From contig NZ_SMGE01000001.1 of assembly GCF_004339525.1 (NCBI RefSeq), positions 5,890,001 to 5,954,000 on the forward strand: a stretch of DNA of 64,000 nucleotides. Direction: 5' to 3'. Made by a program: the position numbers and the translations under genes. Origin of the DNA: Flavobacterium sp. 90. Its GTDB lineage: Bacteria > Bacteroidota > Bacteroidia > Flavobacteriales > Flavobacteriaceae. Below, piece by piece: positions 35,105 through 45,095 of the stretch (positions are counted from its first letter, which is position 1; each line of letters begins with the position of its first letter). A model generated the notes under the pieces. It had not been told where the DNA came from and did no database searches. It was given only the letters and a program-made list of their open reading frames with translations.

Positions 35105-37246
35105 ATGGAAAATTTGCAGGATGAAAAGCAGAGAGATCTGTCTATCAACAAATCTGACGGCACCAATAAGTTTTTAACCACAGACCAAGGTGTCAGAATC
35201 AATGATGATAATAATTCTCTAAAGGCAGGCGAAAGAGGTCCGTCATTATTAGAGGATTTTATTTTAAGGGAAAAAATCACCCATTTTGACCACGAAAGAA
35301 TTCCTGAAAGAATTGTGCATGCGAGAGGTTCAGGTGCTCACGGTTTTTTTGAAGTAACAAACCCAATACCTGAATTAACCAAGGCCGGATTTTTACAAGA
35401 AGCCGGACTTAAAACCCCAGTTTTTACACGTTTCTCAACTGTTGCAGGATCACGTGGTTCTACAGATTTAGCAAGGGATGTTCGCGGATTCTCGGTAAAA
35501 TTCTATACTCAGGAAGGAATCTATGATTTAGTTGGAAATAATATTCCGGTATTTTTTATTCAGGATGCGGCTAAATTTCCAGACCTTGTGCATGCTGTTA
35601 AACCGGAACCTCATAATGAAATACCGCAAGCTGCATCAGCTCACGATACGTTTTGGGATTTTATTTCGCTAATGCCGGAATCGATGCATATGATAATGTG
35701 GGTAATGTCTGATCGTGCCATTCCAAGAAGTTATCGAATGATGGAAGGATTTGGAGTTCATACTTTTAGATTAATCAATGAAGCAGGAGAATCTTCTTTT
35801 GTAAAGTTTCATTGGAAACCTAAATTAGGAACTCATGCTGTTGCCTGGGACGAAGCGCAAAAAATTTCAGGAAAAAATCCTGATTTTCACAGACAAGATC
35901 TCTGGGAAGCAATTGATACCGGTAACTTTCCTGAATGGGAATTAGGTGTACAAATCATTCCATCAGAAGACGAAAATAAATACGAATTTGATTTACTTGA
36001 TCCTACAAAACTCGTTCCTGAAGAACTTGTGCCGGTTACTATTGTGGGAAGAATGGTATTGAATAAAAATCCTGATAATTTCTTTGCAGAAACAGAGCAG
36101 ATTGCCTTTCACCCCGGACATGTTGTTCCCGGAATTGATTTCTCTAATGATCCATTATTACAAGGACGTTTATTCTCTTATACTGATACCCAATTATCAC
36201 GATTAGGAAGTCCTAATTTTCATGAAATTCCAATTAATCGAAGCATAGCACCTGTACACAATAATCAGCGTGATGGACATATGCGTCAGGAAATTAATAA
36301 AGGCCGTGTAAGTTATCATCCAAATTCGTTAGGTGGCGGTTGTCCTTATCAGGCTAAAATTGCCGAAGGCGGTTTTTCAAGCTTTGAAGAACGTGTAGAT
36401 GCACATAAAGTGAGGGAAAGAAGTGAAAGTTTTAGCGATCATTTCGGACAGGCAAAACTATTCTTTAACAGTCAGACAAAGACAGAAAAAAGTCATATCA
36501 TCAAAGCTTTACGTTTTGAACTTGGTAAGGTAGAAACTGCTGCAATTCGATTAAGAATGCTTGGCTTATTATCTCAGGTTGACAGGGATTTGTCCGAAAA
36601 AGTAGCTATTGGTTTAGGAATGACTGTTCCAACAATTTTAGAAAGACCTTTAAATCATGGTGTCTCTCCGGAGAACGAAAATGGAAAACAAGAATCTAAA
36701 ACAGTTGAATCTTCTGTACCGTCATCAGATGCATTGACAATGCTGAATAACCCTACCAACTCCCCTACAATTGCTTCAAGAAAAGTTGCTATTTTATGCG
36801 CCGACGGAGTATCTGAAACCGCAGTTTCAAATATCAAAAATGCTTTGCTAAAACAAGATGCCAAAGGTTGCATTATCGCACCGCATTTAGGATCTGTCAT
36901 TACCGATACTGACGGTGAGCTTCATGTAGATTTTAGTTTCTTAACGGCATCATCAGTATTATTTGACGCTGTTTATGTTCCGGATGGATTAGGGCTCAAC
37001 TTACTTGTCGACAGCGACGAAGTGAACGAGTTTTTAAACGATGCTTACAAACATTGTAAAGTCATTGGTGCTGATGGAGCGGCTTCGGCTGTATTAAGTG
37101 CAGCACCTTTTGCATCGAAAATCACAAATAAAGATCAGGGTTTAATAATATCAAGCGATGTTGCAAGCGAAAATTTTGCCAAAGAATTTATTACCGCTAT
37201 GGGAAAACACAAATTCTGGGATCGCGAACCTAACCTGTACAATTAA
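35105..37246 (+). CDS. katE: large-subunit monofunctional catalase (HPII/KatE type)
   Basis: 713 residues, the size of large-subunit clade II catalases (small ones are about 480-500). The core holds HFDHERIPERIVHARGSGAHGFFEV (distal haem histidine), VFTRFSTVAGSRGSTDLARDVRGFSVKFYT, the NIPVFFIQDAAKFPDLVHAVKPEPH segment and proximal-side RLFSYTDTQLSRLG with the haem-ligand tyrosine. After about residue 560 comes the DJ-1/class-I-amidotransferase-like domain typical of HPII (KVAILCADGVSETAVSNI...VYVPDGLGLNLL). It disproportionates hydrogen peroxide in the cytoplasm. A ferritin-like DUF892 gene follows after 18 bases and is probably co-transcribed. Confidence 0.96.
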   Translation: MENLQDEKQRDLSINKSDGTNKFLTTDQGVRINDDNNSLKAGERGPSLLEDFILREKITHFDHERIPERIVHARGSGAHGFFEVTNPIPELTKAGFLQEAGLKTPVFTRFSTVAGSRGSTDLARDVRGFSVKFYTQEGIYDLVGNNIPVFFIQDAAKFPDLVHAVKPEPHNEIPQAASAHDTFWDFISLMPESMHMIMWVMSDRAIPRSYRMMEGFGVHTFRLINEAGESSFVKFHWKPKLGTHAVAWDEAQKISGKNPDFHRQDLWEAIDTGNFPEWELGVQIIPSEDENKYEFDLLDPTKLVPEELVPVTIVGRMVLNKNPDNFFAETEQIAFHPGHVVPGIDFSNDPLLQGRLFSYTDTQLSRLGSPNFHEIPINRSIAPVHNNQRDGHMRQEINKGRVSYHPNSLGGGCPYQAKIAEGGFSSFEERVDAHKVRERSESFSDHFGQAKLFFNSQTKTEKSHIIKALRFELGKVETAAIRLRMLGLLSQVDRDLSEKVAIGLGMTVPTILERPLNHGVSPENENGKQESKTVESSVPSSDALTMLNNPTNSPTIASRKVAILCADGVSETAVSNIKNALLKQDAKGCIIAPHLGSVITDTDGELHVDFSFLTASSVLFDAVYVPDGLGLNLLVDSDEVNEFLNDAYKHCKVIGADGAASAVLSAAPFASKITNKDQGLIISSDVASENFAKEFITAMGKHKFWDREPNLYN

Positions 37247-37264
37247 TTTTTTAAACTAATTATC

Positions 37265-37828
37265 ATGAAAAATTCAGAAAAACCAAACGATACAAAATCG
37301 GCTAACAATAGTAAAGAAGCAATTGTTCAGCCTGTCAAAGATGCCGCAACAAAATTAAGAGAACTATTTATTGACAGCCTCAAAGATATTTACTGGGCAG
37401 AAAATGCATTAGTGCGCGCATTGCCCAAAATGGCCGCCAACGCAACTTCTGCATCGCTTGCCTCGGGTATTAAGGAACATCATGCCGTAACAAAACATCA
37501 AGTTGCACGTTTAGACCAGGTTTTTAACCTGTTGAAGCAAAAAGCAGAAGGAAAAAAATGCGAAGCAATGGCAGGACTTTTAAAAGAAGGTGATAGTATT
37601 CTTGAAGAAACAGAACCCGGAGCTGTAAGAGATGCAGGAATAATTGCGGCTTCTCAAAAGATCGAACATTATGAAATTGCTACTTATGGAACTCTGGTCG
37701 CGTTTGCAAAAACACTTGGAGAAAATGATATTGCAAAATTATTAACACAGACGCTTTCCGAAGAAAAAGAAGCGGATTGTCTGTTAAATGAAATTGCCTT
37801 AAACGCGGTGAATATTGAATCAATATAA
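37265..37828 (+). CDS. ferritin-like DUF892 (YciE/YciF-type) protein
   Basis: 187 residues. After a polar N-terminal tail, LRELFIDSLKDIYWAENALVRALPKMAANATSASLASGIKEHHAVTKHQVARLDQVFNLL and AAIASQKIEHYEIATYGTLVAFAKTLGE-like segments provide the Glu and ExxH ligands of a four-helix di-iron bundle. DUF892 proteins are stress-induced and associated with oxidative or osmotic stress. Its position 18 bases behind a catalase supports a role in peroxide/iron defence. The last codons (from 37819) overlap the end of an intergenic repeat element, so the C-terminal few residues may derive from that insertion. Confidence 0.92.
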   Translation: MKNSEKPNDTKSANNSKEAIVQPVKDAATKLRELFIDSLKDIYWAENALVRALPKMAANATSASLASGIKEHHAVTKHQVARLDQVFNLLKQKAEGKKCEAMAGLLKEGDSILEETEPGAVRDAGIIAASQKIEHYEIATYGTLVAFAKTLGENDIAKLLTQTLSEEKEADCLLNEIALNAVNIESI

Positions 37829-38060
37829 AAACCTGTTGAGCTATAAAATTAAGGATGAATTTAAACGCAAAGGGCGCAAAGTTTTTTTTGTTATAGATTA
37901 ATCGCATTAAACGCAAAGTTCGCAAAGCTATATTGATAAAGCTTTGCGAACTTTGCGTTTATATAAAACCTTAGAAATAAAAAACCTTTGCGAACTTTGC
38001 GGTTAAAATAATTAGTCAATACAAAATATTTTATGTTTCTCCACAGGTTTTTGTGTTGAT
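37819..38060. repeat. MITE-like palindromic element, family A copy 1
   Basis: 242 bases with imperfect terminal inverted repeats (ATCAATATAAAAACCTGTTGAG left; its counterpart ends CACAGGTTTTTGTGTTGAT right). In the centre is a hairpin built on CGCAAAGTTCGCAAAGCT with its inverse AGCTTTGCGAACTTTGCG. A second copy is at 57245-57442. No open frame is long enough for a protein. It starts inside the last codons of the DUF892 gene. Confidence 0.85.
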
Positions 38061-38103
38061 ACTGAATATTGTCACCGCCGAATAGCTTATGTTTATTTTA
38101 AAA

Positions 38104-38138
38104 TAAAAAAAATCTGTAGTTTATGCAGATTTTTTTTG
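38104..38138. terminator. bidirectional Rho-independent terminator
   Basis: AAAAAAATCTG pairs with CAGATTTTTTT around TAGTTTATG; weak GC content but long A/T runs, between the convergent DUF892 and response-regulator genes. Confidence 0.65.
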
Positions 38139-38174
38139 TTGTAATAATTTATAAAATTAAAGTTTTATAAAAAA

Positions 38175-38624
38175 TCAAATTAATCTAAAATGCTTTTTAC
38201 TTTCGCTGAGCGCAATCATGTCCATCTGCAATACTTGTTTTATAAGTGATTTTAGTCCGTTAAATGAACTAGGTTTTACAGCATAAAATGATGCTCCATA
38301 TTCAAGTGCTTTATCAATAGTTAGCGGATCACTGCTGGTAGAAAGCATTATTATAAATAATTTTTTCAAATTGCTATCTTTTTTTATTTCCTGCAAACAT
38401 CCAAAACCATCAAGCTTTGGCATGTTTATATCGAGAAAAACGATTTCCGGTAAAGAATCAGACTGCGTTTGAAGAATATCTATTAATTGCTTGCCATCTT
38501 CGGCCTGCGTTAAGATTACATTTTGGTCTACTTCAAGCAGGGCATCGACAAACATGATTCTATCATCATCATCGTCATCTGCTAAAAAAATAGATCTTTG
38601 ATAATTATTATTTTTTAAAGACAT
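38175..38624 (-). CDS. single-domain (CheY-like) response regulator
   Basis: 149 residues, receiver domain only. IFLADDDDDDRIMFVDALLEV gives the acidic cluster, VFLDINMPKLDGFGCLQEI contains the phosphoacceptor aspartate, IIMLSTSS the conserved threonine/serine position and FYAVKPSSF the lysine. There is no output domain, so it acts by protein-protein interaction or as a phosphorelay intermediate. Bacteroidota carry many such 'response regulator rcp1-like' proteins, often acting with phytochrome-like or hybrid kinases. No kinase is adjacent here. Confidence 0.94.
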   Translation of the reverse strand: MSLKNNNYQRSIFLADDDDDDRIMFVDALLEVDQNVILTQAEDGKQLIDILQTQSDSLPEIVFLDINMPKLDGFGCLQEIKKDSNLKKLFIIMLSTSSDPLTIDKALEYGASFYAVKPSSFNGLKSLIKQVLQMDMIALSESKKHFRLI

Positions 38625-39274
38625 TGCTGTATATTTTATAGTGCAAAAACATAAGACAAGAATTTAGAAATCTGCAAATGTTTATATAAAATATAAGCTA
38701 TTGAAAATCGATAAATGATCGAATTATATCCCTGTAACGGGTTAATAACATTAAAGATAGTCATTAATTTTAAGAAAAATCACATAAAAAACATATTTTT
38801 AACATTTTATTCTAGAAAAGTGGCTCATATTACACGTTGTTATTAAACATCCTTCGAAAAACTATTAATAATCAAACAATTCTAAAAAAATCCAATACAA
38901 AGAGCAATTTTTATCCTCTTCTTCATTTCATTATTCTTATTTATTTCCTGTAAAGAAAAAACGATAATTTTTTTAAGTTATTTTACCTACACTTCATTAT
39001 TCTATTAGCTCAGAATCTTCAACAGTAAATTCCAACGCTTAAACAGCAGTAAATTCAATACAAATTAAAAATATCGTAGTAGTACGGCGCATTTGCCAAT
39101 AGTTTCGGAGACCAAAATCTTTATTTCAGTTCTCACTAACACATTAATTATAAAGTAATTGTAAATTTAATTTTAAACAAAAACTATCAAATTAAAAAAA
39201 AACAACTAAATTTAAATCCCAAAAATTTCTTTTAATTGCATCAGTAAAATTCTAACCATCTAATTTTTTATAGT
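38625..39274. other. 650-base intergenic region
   Basis: AT-rich and without a supported gene. At 38907-39008 a plus-strand frame reads like a lipoprotein signal (ILFFISLFLFISCKEK) but has no ATG, GTG or TTG in frame and ends after 33 codons. It resembles the start of the lipoprotein at 49392 and could be a gene remnant. No repeat or hairpin of note. Confidence 0.45.
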
Positions 39275-39859
39275 ATGAAATGGTTTAACAACTTGGAAGC
39301 AAAACTTAAGACTATTTTTTTTAAATCGAATACTTCGCAGGAAGTAGTCAATTTAAAAAAAGGAAAGAAACTTTATTTGTCGAACAAATTCAGTGAAGCT
39401 TTACTATACTTTGATAATTCGTTAAATTCCCGGTTTGATTTAAAAGTCTTTAAATTAAGAGCAAAGTGTCTTCAAAAATTAAATAAACATTCTCAGGCAA
39501 TTGAAGATTTTGACAAATTGATCGAAGAGAATCCGTTGGAATTTTCGAATTATTACAGACGTGCTATTTCAAAAAATGCAGTATTTGATTTGCGAGGTCA
39601 AATTGAAGATCTTCACAATTGCATTTACTATTATAAAAAAAGTAAAAATATCGAAAGACCTATTCTGAAAAATCTTGAAACAGATTTAATTGATGCCGAA
39701 AATTATATCGAAATGGTGAAAAATTCTATTACTTCAATTCATAATGTCACTTACCTCGAAATAAAAAATCTCGTTAATGAATGTCTTCATCAAATAAAAA
39801 GTATAAGACTTCAAAAGAACCAATTTAGACAGATAGAAAACAATCCAATCTTGTTATGA
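39275..39859 (+). CDS. TPR-containing protein, function unknown
   Basis: 194 residues, no signal peptide. Residues about 28-125 contain two to three tetratricopeptide-like units: GKKLYLSNKFSEALLYFDNSL, FKLRAKCLQKLNKHSQAIEDFDKLIEENP and FSNYYRRAISKNAVFDLRGQIEDLHNCIYYYK. They form a helical scaffold for protein contacts. The C-terminal 70 residues are helical and charged, without a known domain. Monocistronic; its stop overlaps the stop of the convergent AraC-type gene by 6 bases, so there is no room for a separate terminator. Confidence 0.75.
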   Translation: MKWFNNLEAKLKTIFFKSNTSQEVVNLKKGKKLYLSNKFSEALLYFDNSLNSRFDLKVFKLRAKCLQKLNKHSQAIEDFDKLIEENPLEFSNYYRRAISKNAVFDLRGQIEDLHNCIYYYKKSKNIERPILKNLETDLIDAENYIEMVKNSITSIHNVTYLEIKNLVNECLHQIKSIRLQKNQFRQIENNPILL

Positions 39860-41068
39860 AACTAATATTGGTGTCGAAATTAAATTAATATATTCTCTGG
39901 GTGTATGAGTGGTAATTTCTTTAAAATATCTATTAAAAGATGACTTAGAATTAAAACCAGATTCATAAGCCAAATCAAGAATATTAATACTGCTGTTTTT
40001 TTCTGTTAAACTTCTCAATTTCTCTTTTACATATTCAATTCTGTATTCATTCACAAAAGTGTAAAATGGCTTATTAACGAAATGATTTAATGTTTCGCTT
40101 ATATGATATTTATTAATCATAGTAAGTTTTGCCAGTTTGTCAAGCGTTAATTCACTTTCCATAAAATACTGCTCTTTTTCCATCGCTTTTTCAAGTTTTA
40201 GCAATATTTTAAACATCTCGCTTTGACTTAAAATTTCCTTTCGCTTTTGTGGCTCGGGTTTTTCTTTTTCTAAAATCAGAATATTTTCAATTGGAGAATT
40301 CAGTACATAATTATTTTCTGGAGCTGAATTCATTTCGTCCTTAATTTCTTCGGATACATTATAATTAGCTGTGCTTAAAAACATTTCATTATTTATAGTA
40401 GTTGAAACAGGATCAACCAATACTCCATATTTATAAGTAATTATTCTAATCGTAATTATAACAAGTATGGTATAAATTATAGATCTGCTCAGGTAATTTA
40501 GAGAAAAAAATGAAGAGCTAAAGATTAAAAATAAAACGCTTAATATCCCGATCGATAAAAAAAGAGAAGCAAGCTGAACGATCAGTTTTTTTTCCTGACT
40601 ATTTCTTGGCAGCTTATTTATAGCCAAATAAATGATTCCGCACGAAAAAATAATATCCAACGGAAGTAATGTATAAAGGCTAATAGTATTGTACCAATAC
40701 AAAACCAAATAGGCTTTTGGAGATGTAACCGTCAACACACAAACCGTAGAAAAATAGCCAATCGCACCAATAATAAACGGAATAAAAAGATACCACTTTG
40801 AAGCGCTGACAAATTCAGGGCGAATGGTTTTTAAGGTATAGAGATACAATAACGGAATATAACAAAACCCGATAAAAGTATTGAGCATATTAAGAACCTG
40901 CTGGTCCTCGACAAAAGTAAAAATGAAAAACTTAATCGAGAGATGTAATCCTATGCAAACTACTAATGATATTAGCAAATCATCGGCGTTTTTTCGTAAC
41001 CTGCTTCTTAAAAGTAATACTACGGCTAATAATGCCTGAAATATCCCAATGGCAATAATATATTTCAT
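39854..41068 (-). CDS. membrane-bound AraC-family regulator
   Basis: 404 residues. The N-terminal 215 contain about seven hydrophobic helices (for example IIAIGIFQALLAVVLLLRS, WYLFIPFIIGAIGYFSTVCVLTV, IVQLASLFLSIGILSVLFLIFSSSFFS). A polar linker follows, and the C-terminal 105 residues are a typical AraC DNA-binding domain: LTLDKLAKLTMINKYHISETLNHFVNKPFYTFVNEYRI, then SINILDLAYESGFNSKSSFNRYFKEITTHTPREY. This 7TM-HTH layout is frequent in Flavobacteria. It is divergent from the TonB-dependent receptor/phosphatase pair (219 bases between starts), so it is the probable regulator of that pair, sensing a ligand at the inner membrane. Confidence 0.92.
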   Translation of the reverse strand: MKYIIAIGIFQALLAVVLLLRSRLRKNADDLLISLVVCIGLHLSIKFFIFTFVEDQQVLNMLNTFIGFCYIPLLYLYTLKTIRPEFVSASKWYLFIPFIIGAIGYFSTVCVLTVTSPKAYLVLYWYNTISLYTLLPLDIIFSCGIIYLAINKLPRNSQEKKLIVQLASLFLSIGILSVLFLIFSSSFFSLNYLSRSIIYTILVIITIRIITYKYGVLVDPVSTTINNEMFLSTANYNVSEEIKDEMNSAPENNYVLNSPIENILILEKEKPEPQKRKEILSQSEMFKILLKLEKAMEKEQYFMESELTLDKLAKLTMINKYHISETLNHFVNKPFYTFVNEYRIEYVKEKLRSLTEKNSSINILDLAYESGFNSKSSFNRYFKEITTHTPREYINLISTPILVS

Positions 41069-41287
41069 CTTAAAATCTTTGTGCTAAAGTACCATGACGC
41101 TGTTAAATTAATGTTTAGTAAATGCAAAACAATTGATTCATAACAATTTAATAACAAGAATTAAACACCTAAAAATCAACAACTTAATCACAAATCAAAA
41201 GATTGACACTTGATAAAAGTAGTTCTGGTTCGATAAAGTCGTTTCGTAGTTTAAATCGCAGCAATCTTTGCAAAAAAACTATAAAAC

Positions 41288-44191
41288 ATGACACCTACCA
41301 TTATTTTAAAATCTTTGTTTAAAAAGGAAAAGATATTTAAAAAAATACTTTTCACCACCCTACTTACAGTTTGTTCCGTAACATCAAATTATGCACAAAC
41401 TATAAAAGGAGTTATTACCAGTGATGCAGGAACATTACCTACAGCCAACATTGCTGGTAAAACATTTAATAATTCGGCAATTTCAGATTTACAAGGTGCT
41501 TTTACCCTTACTGCACCTGCTGAAGGAGAAGTTACTATTGAGATTAGTTATATAGGCTTTGAAACAAAATCTCTAACGATAAATCTTGTAAAAGGAATCA
41601 ATGATCTTGGTTTGATTCAAATGTCGCCAGATGGTTCAAGTTCACTGAAAGAAATTGTGGTTAAAGGAACAATGGCGCCGTCTCAGGCAAAAGCGTACAG
41701 CATCAAGAAAAATTCACTTGCTATTATGGATGTAATGGCGGCAGATGCAATAGGAAAACTGCCGGATCGTAATGCTGCCGAAGCTGTACAACGCATGCAA
41801 GGTGTTGCCGTTGCGCGTTATCATGGCGAAGCAGATCAGGCAACCGTGAGAGGAACTCCTTTTGCGTGGACTTCTACTCTATTTAATGGAAATCGTCTTC
41901 CGAGTTCGAATGTTATGGGAAATCGTTCTTCTGTTTTGGATGCTGTTCCATCTGAAATGATTCAATATGTACAGGTTTCAAAAGCGATTACTCCAGATAT
42001 GGAAGGAGATGCAATTGGCGGATCGATCAATTTTATTACGCGCAATGCGCCAACAAAACGTGTTTTGAATATTAGTGCTGCAGGCGGTTACAATACATTT
42101 AGCGAAAACGGTACTTACAACGGATCTGTAACTTATGGAGATAGATTCTTTAATAATAAACTTGGCGTAATTGTTTCCGGAGCAATCTGGAGCAGACAAT
42201 GGGGATCTGATGAGTTTGCTGCAACTTATAATACCGGTGCAACTATTGTTGAGCAAAAAAAATCTCTTAATACAGTACTTTTTAAACGCTATATGGGAGA
42301 ACGTGAAACTAAAGGATTAAACGTTGGTGCCGAATATAAATTGACGCCTTCTGATAAAATATTCTTTAGAGGAATGGCTAATAAATTTGATGATGTTCGT
42401 CCTGTTTATGAATCTTATATCGATTATACCAATTCTCGTTTTCAATACAATTACAGATATTCTCATTATCAAACTGCTTTGAATGGTTTTGAAATTGGCG
42501 GAGAACATCAAATGAGCGAAAAATTCAAACTAGACTGGAGTTACAGCAATCATAAATCCGAATATTATCTGGATACTCCTCCAACTTCTGGCAATAAAGG
42601 ACTTCCTATTGCGACATTCCGTCAAAAGATTACGGGTGGTTTTAATGATCTTTCAAGCGATGGAAAACGCTATTGGGGATTTGACTCTCCAAACGGAGTT
42701 GGTGGAACAGTAGATCATTTTGAAACGGGAATTGCAAATCCAAATGAAGTAATGGATCCATCAAAATTATTACTAAACCAATTGGTAATTGCGCAGCTTA
42801 ACAATAGTGAAAGAGACCAAATTGGACAAATTAACTTAAAAGTTGAAGCCAGTTCTAAAGTCAATTTGAAGTTTGGTGGAAAATATCGTCATAAAGACAG
42901 AACAAACACTTACGGATCTAATTATGTATATCTGCCTGGAGCAGCGGTCGGAATTCCAAATTCACCGGCTTTAGTACCACTTTCAAATTTACAAACAACA
43001 AATTTTCCTAGCGGAAGCAAGTTCTTCGGAAACATGAATGGCGATTTCAGTCAGTTTATTGTAAATCCATTGACCAAAGATCAATTGTTTGATATGTACG
43101 GAGCATCTTTTCAAAAGGCTAACGGATTTATGGATTTTACATCCAAAACAAATGCAACGGCTTTCTATACCGGTGATGAAAATGTAATTGCAGGTTATGC
43201 AATGGCTGAAATCGATGCTACAGAGAATTTTAAAATCGTTGGAGGTTTACGTAACGAATATACTTCTATGACTTTGAACGGAACTAAAGCAACTACACAA
43301 GGAACTCCGGCGGTTATTACTTTAAGTCCATCTGTGGTTGAAAATAATTATAATTCGTTTCTGCCAATGTTGCATTTGAAATATAAACTAAACGAAAAAG
43401 CAAATCTTCGTGGCGCTTATACACGCACATTTGTTCGTCCGAATTTTGGAGACATGACGCCGGGAAGTTCGACAAATACTACATCGTCTCCGCAAACTAT
43501 TACGCAAGGAAATCCGGATCTAAAACCTACGTTCAGTAACAATTATGATTTAATGGGCGAATATTATTTTGACAATGTTGGAATTTTATCCGGAGGTGCA
43601 TTTTACAAAAACATTACAGATGTTGTATTTACTGATGTAAGCATGCAAAATATTGATGGAAGTGATTATTTAGTTACTCAGGCAAAAAACTTAAACAAAG
43701 CTTCTTTATTTGGCTTTGAAGCCGGAATCAATAAAAGGTTTGATTTCCTTAACGGATTCTGGAGTGGTTTTGGAGTAGAATTTAACTACACTTATTTAGA
43801 TTCGAAAACAGAAGTGCCTCGTGTTAGCGGAACCACTGTTTATAATGATAAAACAAGTTTACCAAACCAATCCAAAAACTTATTTAATGCAATTCTTTTC
43901 TACGAAAGAAATGGTGTAATGTTCCGTCTTGCAGGAAACTACCGCGGAAATTCAGTCGAAACAATTAATCAGCAATTAGGTCCTGATTACTACATCTGGA
44001 CAGATTCTAACTTTACAATTGATGCTTCGGCAACGTTTAACATCAACAAAAAATTCAAGGTATTTGTTGAGTTGAATAATTTAAGTGATTCTCCTGTAAA
44101 AATGTACATGGGGAATGATAAACGCCGTGTTACTTCGCAAGAATGGTATGGAAGCCGTGGACAAGCAGGAATACGTTATGACATCTTTTAA
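41288..44191 (+). CDS. TonB-dependent receptor
   Basis: 967 residues. A signal segment ends near residue 36 (SNYAQ). It is followed by a carboxypeptidase-regulatory-like domain (TIKGVITSDAGTLPTANIAGK...GFETKSLTINLVKG, 38-112). The plug domain has IGKLPDRNAAEAVQRMQGVAVARYHGEADQATVRGTPFAWTSTLFNGNRLPSS and GGSINFITRNAP. The barrel of about 700 residues ends with the aromatic strand GIRYDIF. The plug motif RNAAEAVQRMQGV is characteristic of the large TonB-dependent receptors of Bacteroidota and Caulobacter-like bacteria. It imports a substrate using TonB/ExbBD. An exported phosphatase gene follows after 27 bases, which hints that the cargo is released from a phosphoester. Confidence 0.94.
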   Translation: MTPTIILKSLFKKEKIFKKILFTTLLTVCSVTSNYAQTIKGVITSDAGTLPTANIAGKTFNNSAISDLQGAFTLTAPAEGEVTIEISYIGFETKSLTINLVKGINDLGLIQMSPDGSSSLKEIVVKGTMAPSQAKAYSIKKNSLAIMDVMAADAIGKLPDRNAAEAVQRMQGVAVARYHGEADQATVRGTPFAWTSTLFNGNRLPSSNVMGNRSSVLDAVPSEMIQYVQVSKAITPDMEGDAIGGSINFITRNAPTKRVLNISAAGGYNTFSENGTYNGSVTYGDRFFNNKLGVIVSGAIWSRQWGSDEFAATYNTGATIVEQKKSLNTVLFKRYMGERETKGLNVGAEYKLTPSDKIFFRGMANKFDDVRPVYESYIDYTNSRFQYNYRYSHYQTALNGFEIGGEHQMSEKFKLDWSYSNHKSEYYLDTPPTSGNKGLPIATFRQKITGGFNDLSSDGKRYWGFDSPNGVGGTVDHFETGIANPNEVMDPSKLLLNQLVIAQLNNSERDQIGQINLKVEASSKVNLKFGGKYRHKDRTNTYGSNYVYLPGAAVGIPNSPALVPLSNLQTTNFPSGSKFFGNMNGDFSQFIVNPLTKDQLFDMYGASFQKANGFMDFTSKTNATAFYTGDENVIAGYAMAEIDATENFKIVGGLRNEYTSMTLNGTKATTQGTPAVITLSPSVVENNYNSFLPMLHLKYKLNEKANLRGAYTRTFVRPNFGDMTPGSSTNTTSSPQTITQGNPDLKPTFSNNYDLMGEYYFDNVGILSGGAFYKNITDVVFTDVSMQNIDGSDYLVTQAKNLNKASLFGFEAGINKRFDFLNGFWSGFGVEFNYTYLDSKTEVPRVSGTTVYNDKTSLPNQSKNLFNAILFYERNGVMFRLAGNYRGNSVETINQQLGPDYYIWTDSNFTIDASATFNINKKFKVFVELNNLSDSPVKMYMGNDKRRVTSQEWYGSRGQAGIRYDIF

Positions 44192-44218
44192 AAACAAATA
44201 AATTAACTATAAAACAAA

Positions 44219-45034
44219 ATGAAAAAAACGATAATTATGACTGCTATTTTGGTACAAACATTAGCAAATGCTCAGGTTACAGACAGCATAAAAAGATTAG
44301 TTCCTGTAAAAGGCGCTTTAAATTTCAGAGATGTTGGCGGATATAAAACTACTGATGGAAAAGAAGTTGTCTGGGGAAAAGTATACAGAAGTGCCGCAAT
44401 TGATAAATTAACACCCGAAGATATTGCACTTTTAGACAAAAAAAAGATTCATACTGTAGTTGATTTTAGAGGTGTTGCCGAATCAAAAGCTGCTCCCGAT
44501 CGCTTACCTCAAAATACTGATTATACTTTAAGTCCGGCAGGAAGCGATAGTATTCCGAATGCGATGCAAATGGTTAAACTTTTGAAAGAAGGTGGTTTCC
44601 TTGAAAAATTTTACGGAATCGACGCTGTAAAATATAGTGGTGACAGATTCCGTCCGTTGTTTGTAAAATTATTGACCGCAGACAAAAAAGAAGCTGTAAT
44701 GTACCATTGCACTGGCGGACGTGATCGTACCGGAATGGCAACGGCTTTATTTTTGTATGTTTTACAAGTTCCTGAGAAAACTATCGAAGAAGATTATGTT
44801 GCATCAAATATCTACCTGAAGAAAATGAATAAAGGAATGATGGCGCCACTTGCAAAAATGAGCGGTTTATCTGAAGCTCAAATCGAAAATGAAATGGCAT
44901 TAAAACCAGAACTTATTCGTTCGTTTTTTGGAGGAATCAAAACTCAATACGGAAGTGTGGAAGGTTTCCTGCAACAAGAAATGGGAATTGGACCAAAAGA
45001 AATAAATATTCTTAGAAAAAAATATACAAAATAG
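44219..45034 (+). CDS. exported tyrosine/inositol-phosphate-type protein phosphatase
   Basis: 271 residues. Signal peptide 1-18 (TAILVQTLANAQ). NFRDVGGYKTTDGKEVVWGKVYRSAAIDKLT is the N-terminal hallmark of the IphP-like phosphatase family, and HCTGGRDRTGMATALFLYVL is the P-loop with nucleophile Cys164 and Arg170 (HCx5R). KIHTVVDFRG supplies another conserved arginine. Enzymes of this family hydrolyse phosphotyrosine, inositol phosphates or other phosphomonoesters by way of a cysteinyl phosphate. It is exported and lies 27 bases behind a TonB-dependent receptor, so a nutritional role (phosphate or the organic moiety) is more likely than signalling. Length is normal and the active site complete. 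Confidence 0.92.
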   Translation: MKKTIIMTAILVQTLANAQVTDSIKRLVPVKGALNFRDVGGYKTTDGKEVVWGKVYRSAAIDKLTPEDIALLDKKKIHTVVDFRGVAESKAAPDRLPQNTDYTLSPAGSDSIPNAMQMVKLLKEGGFLEKFYGIDAVKYSGDRFRPLFVKLLTADKKEAVMYHCTGGRDRTGMATALFLYVLQVPEKTIEEDYVASNIYLKKMNKGMMAPLAKMSGLSEAQIENEMALKPELIRSFFGGIKTQYGSVEGFLQQEMGIGPKEINILRKKYTK

Positions 45035-45059
45035 TATTTTCAAGTTGTTGTTGTTTATT

Positions 45060-45088
45060 AAAGCCTTTGCAAATGCAAAGGCTTTTTT
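45060..45088. terminator. bidirectional Rho-independent terminator
   Basis: AAGCCTTTGC pairs with GCAAAGGCTT around AAAT, followed by TTTT; it lies between the convergent phosphatase and polyphosphate kinase genes. Confidence 0.88.
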
Positions 45089-45095
45089 CGTCAGA

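Noticed and set aside
37855..38010. CRISPR-like repetition of GCAAAG words
   Set aside because: The words are arms of one palindromic element, not equal repeats with unique spacers.
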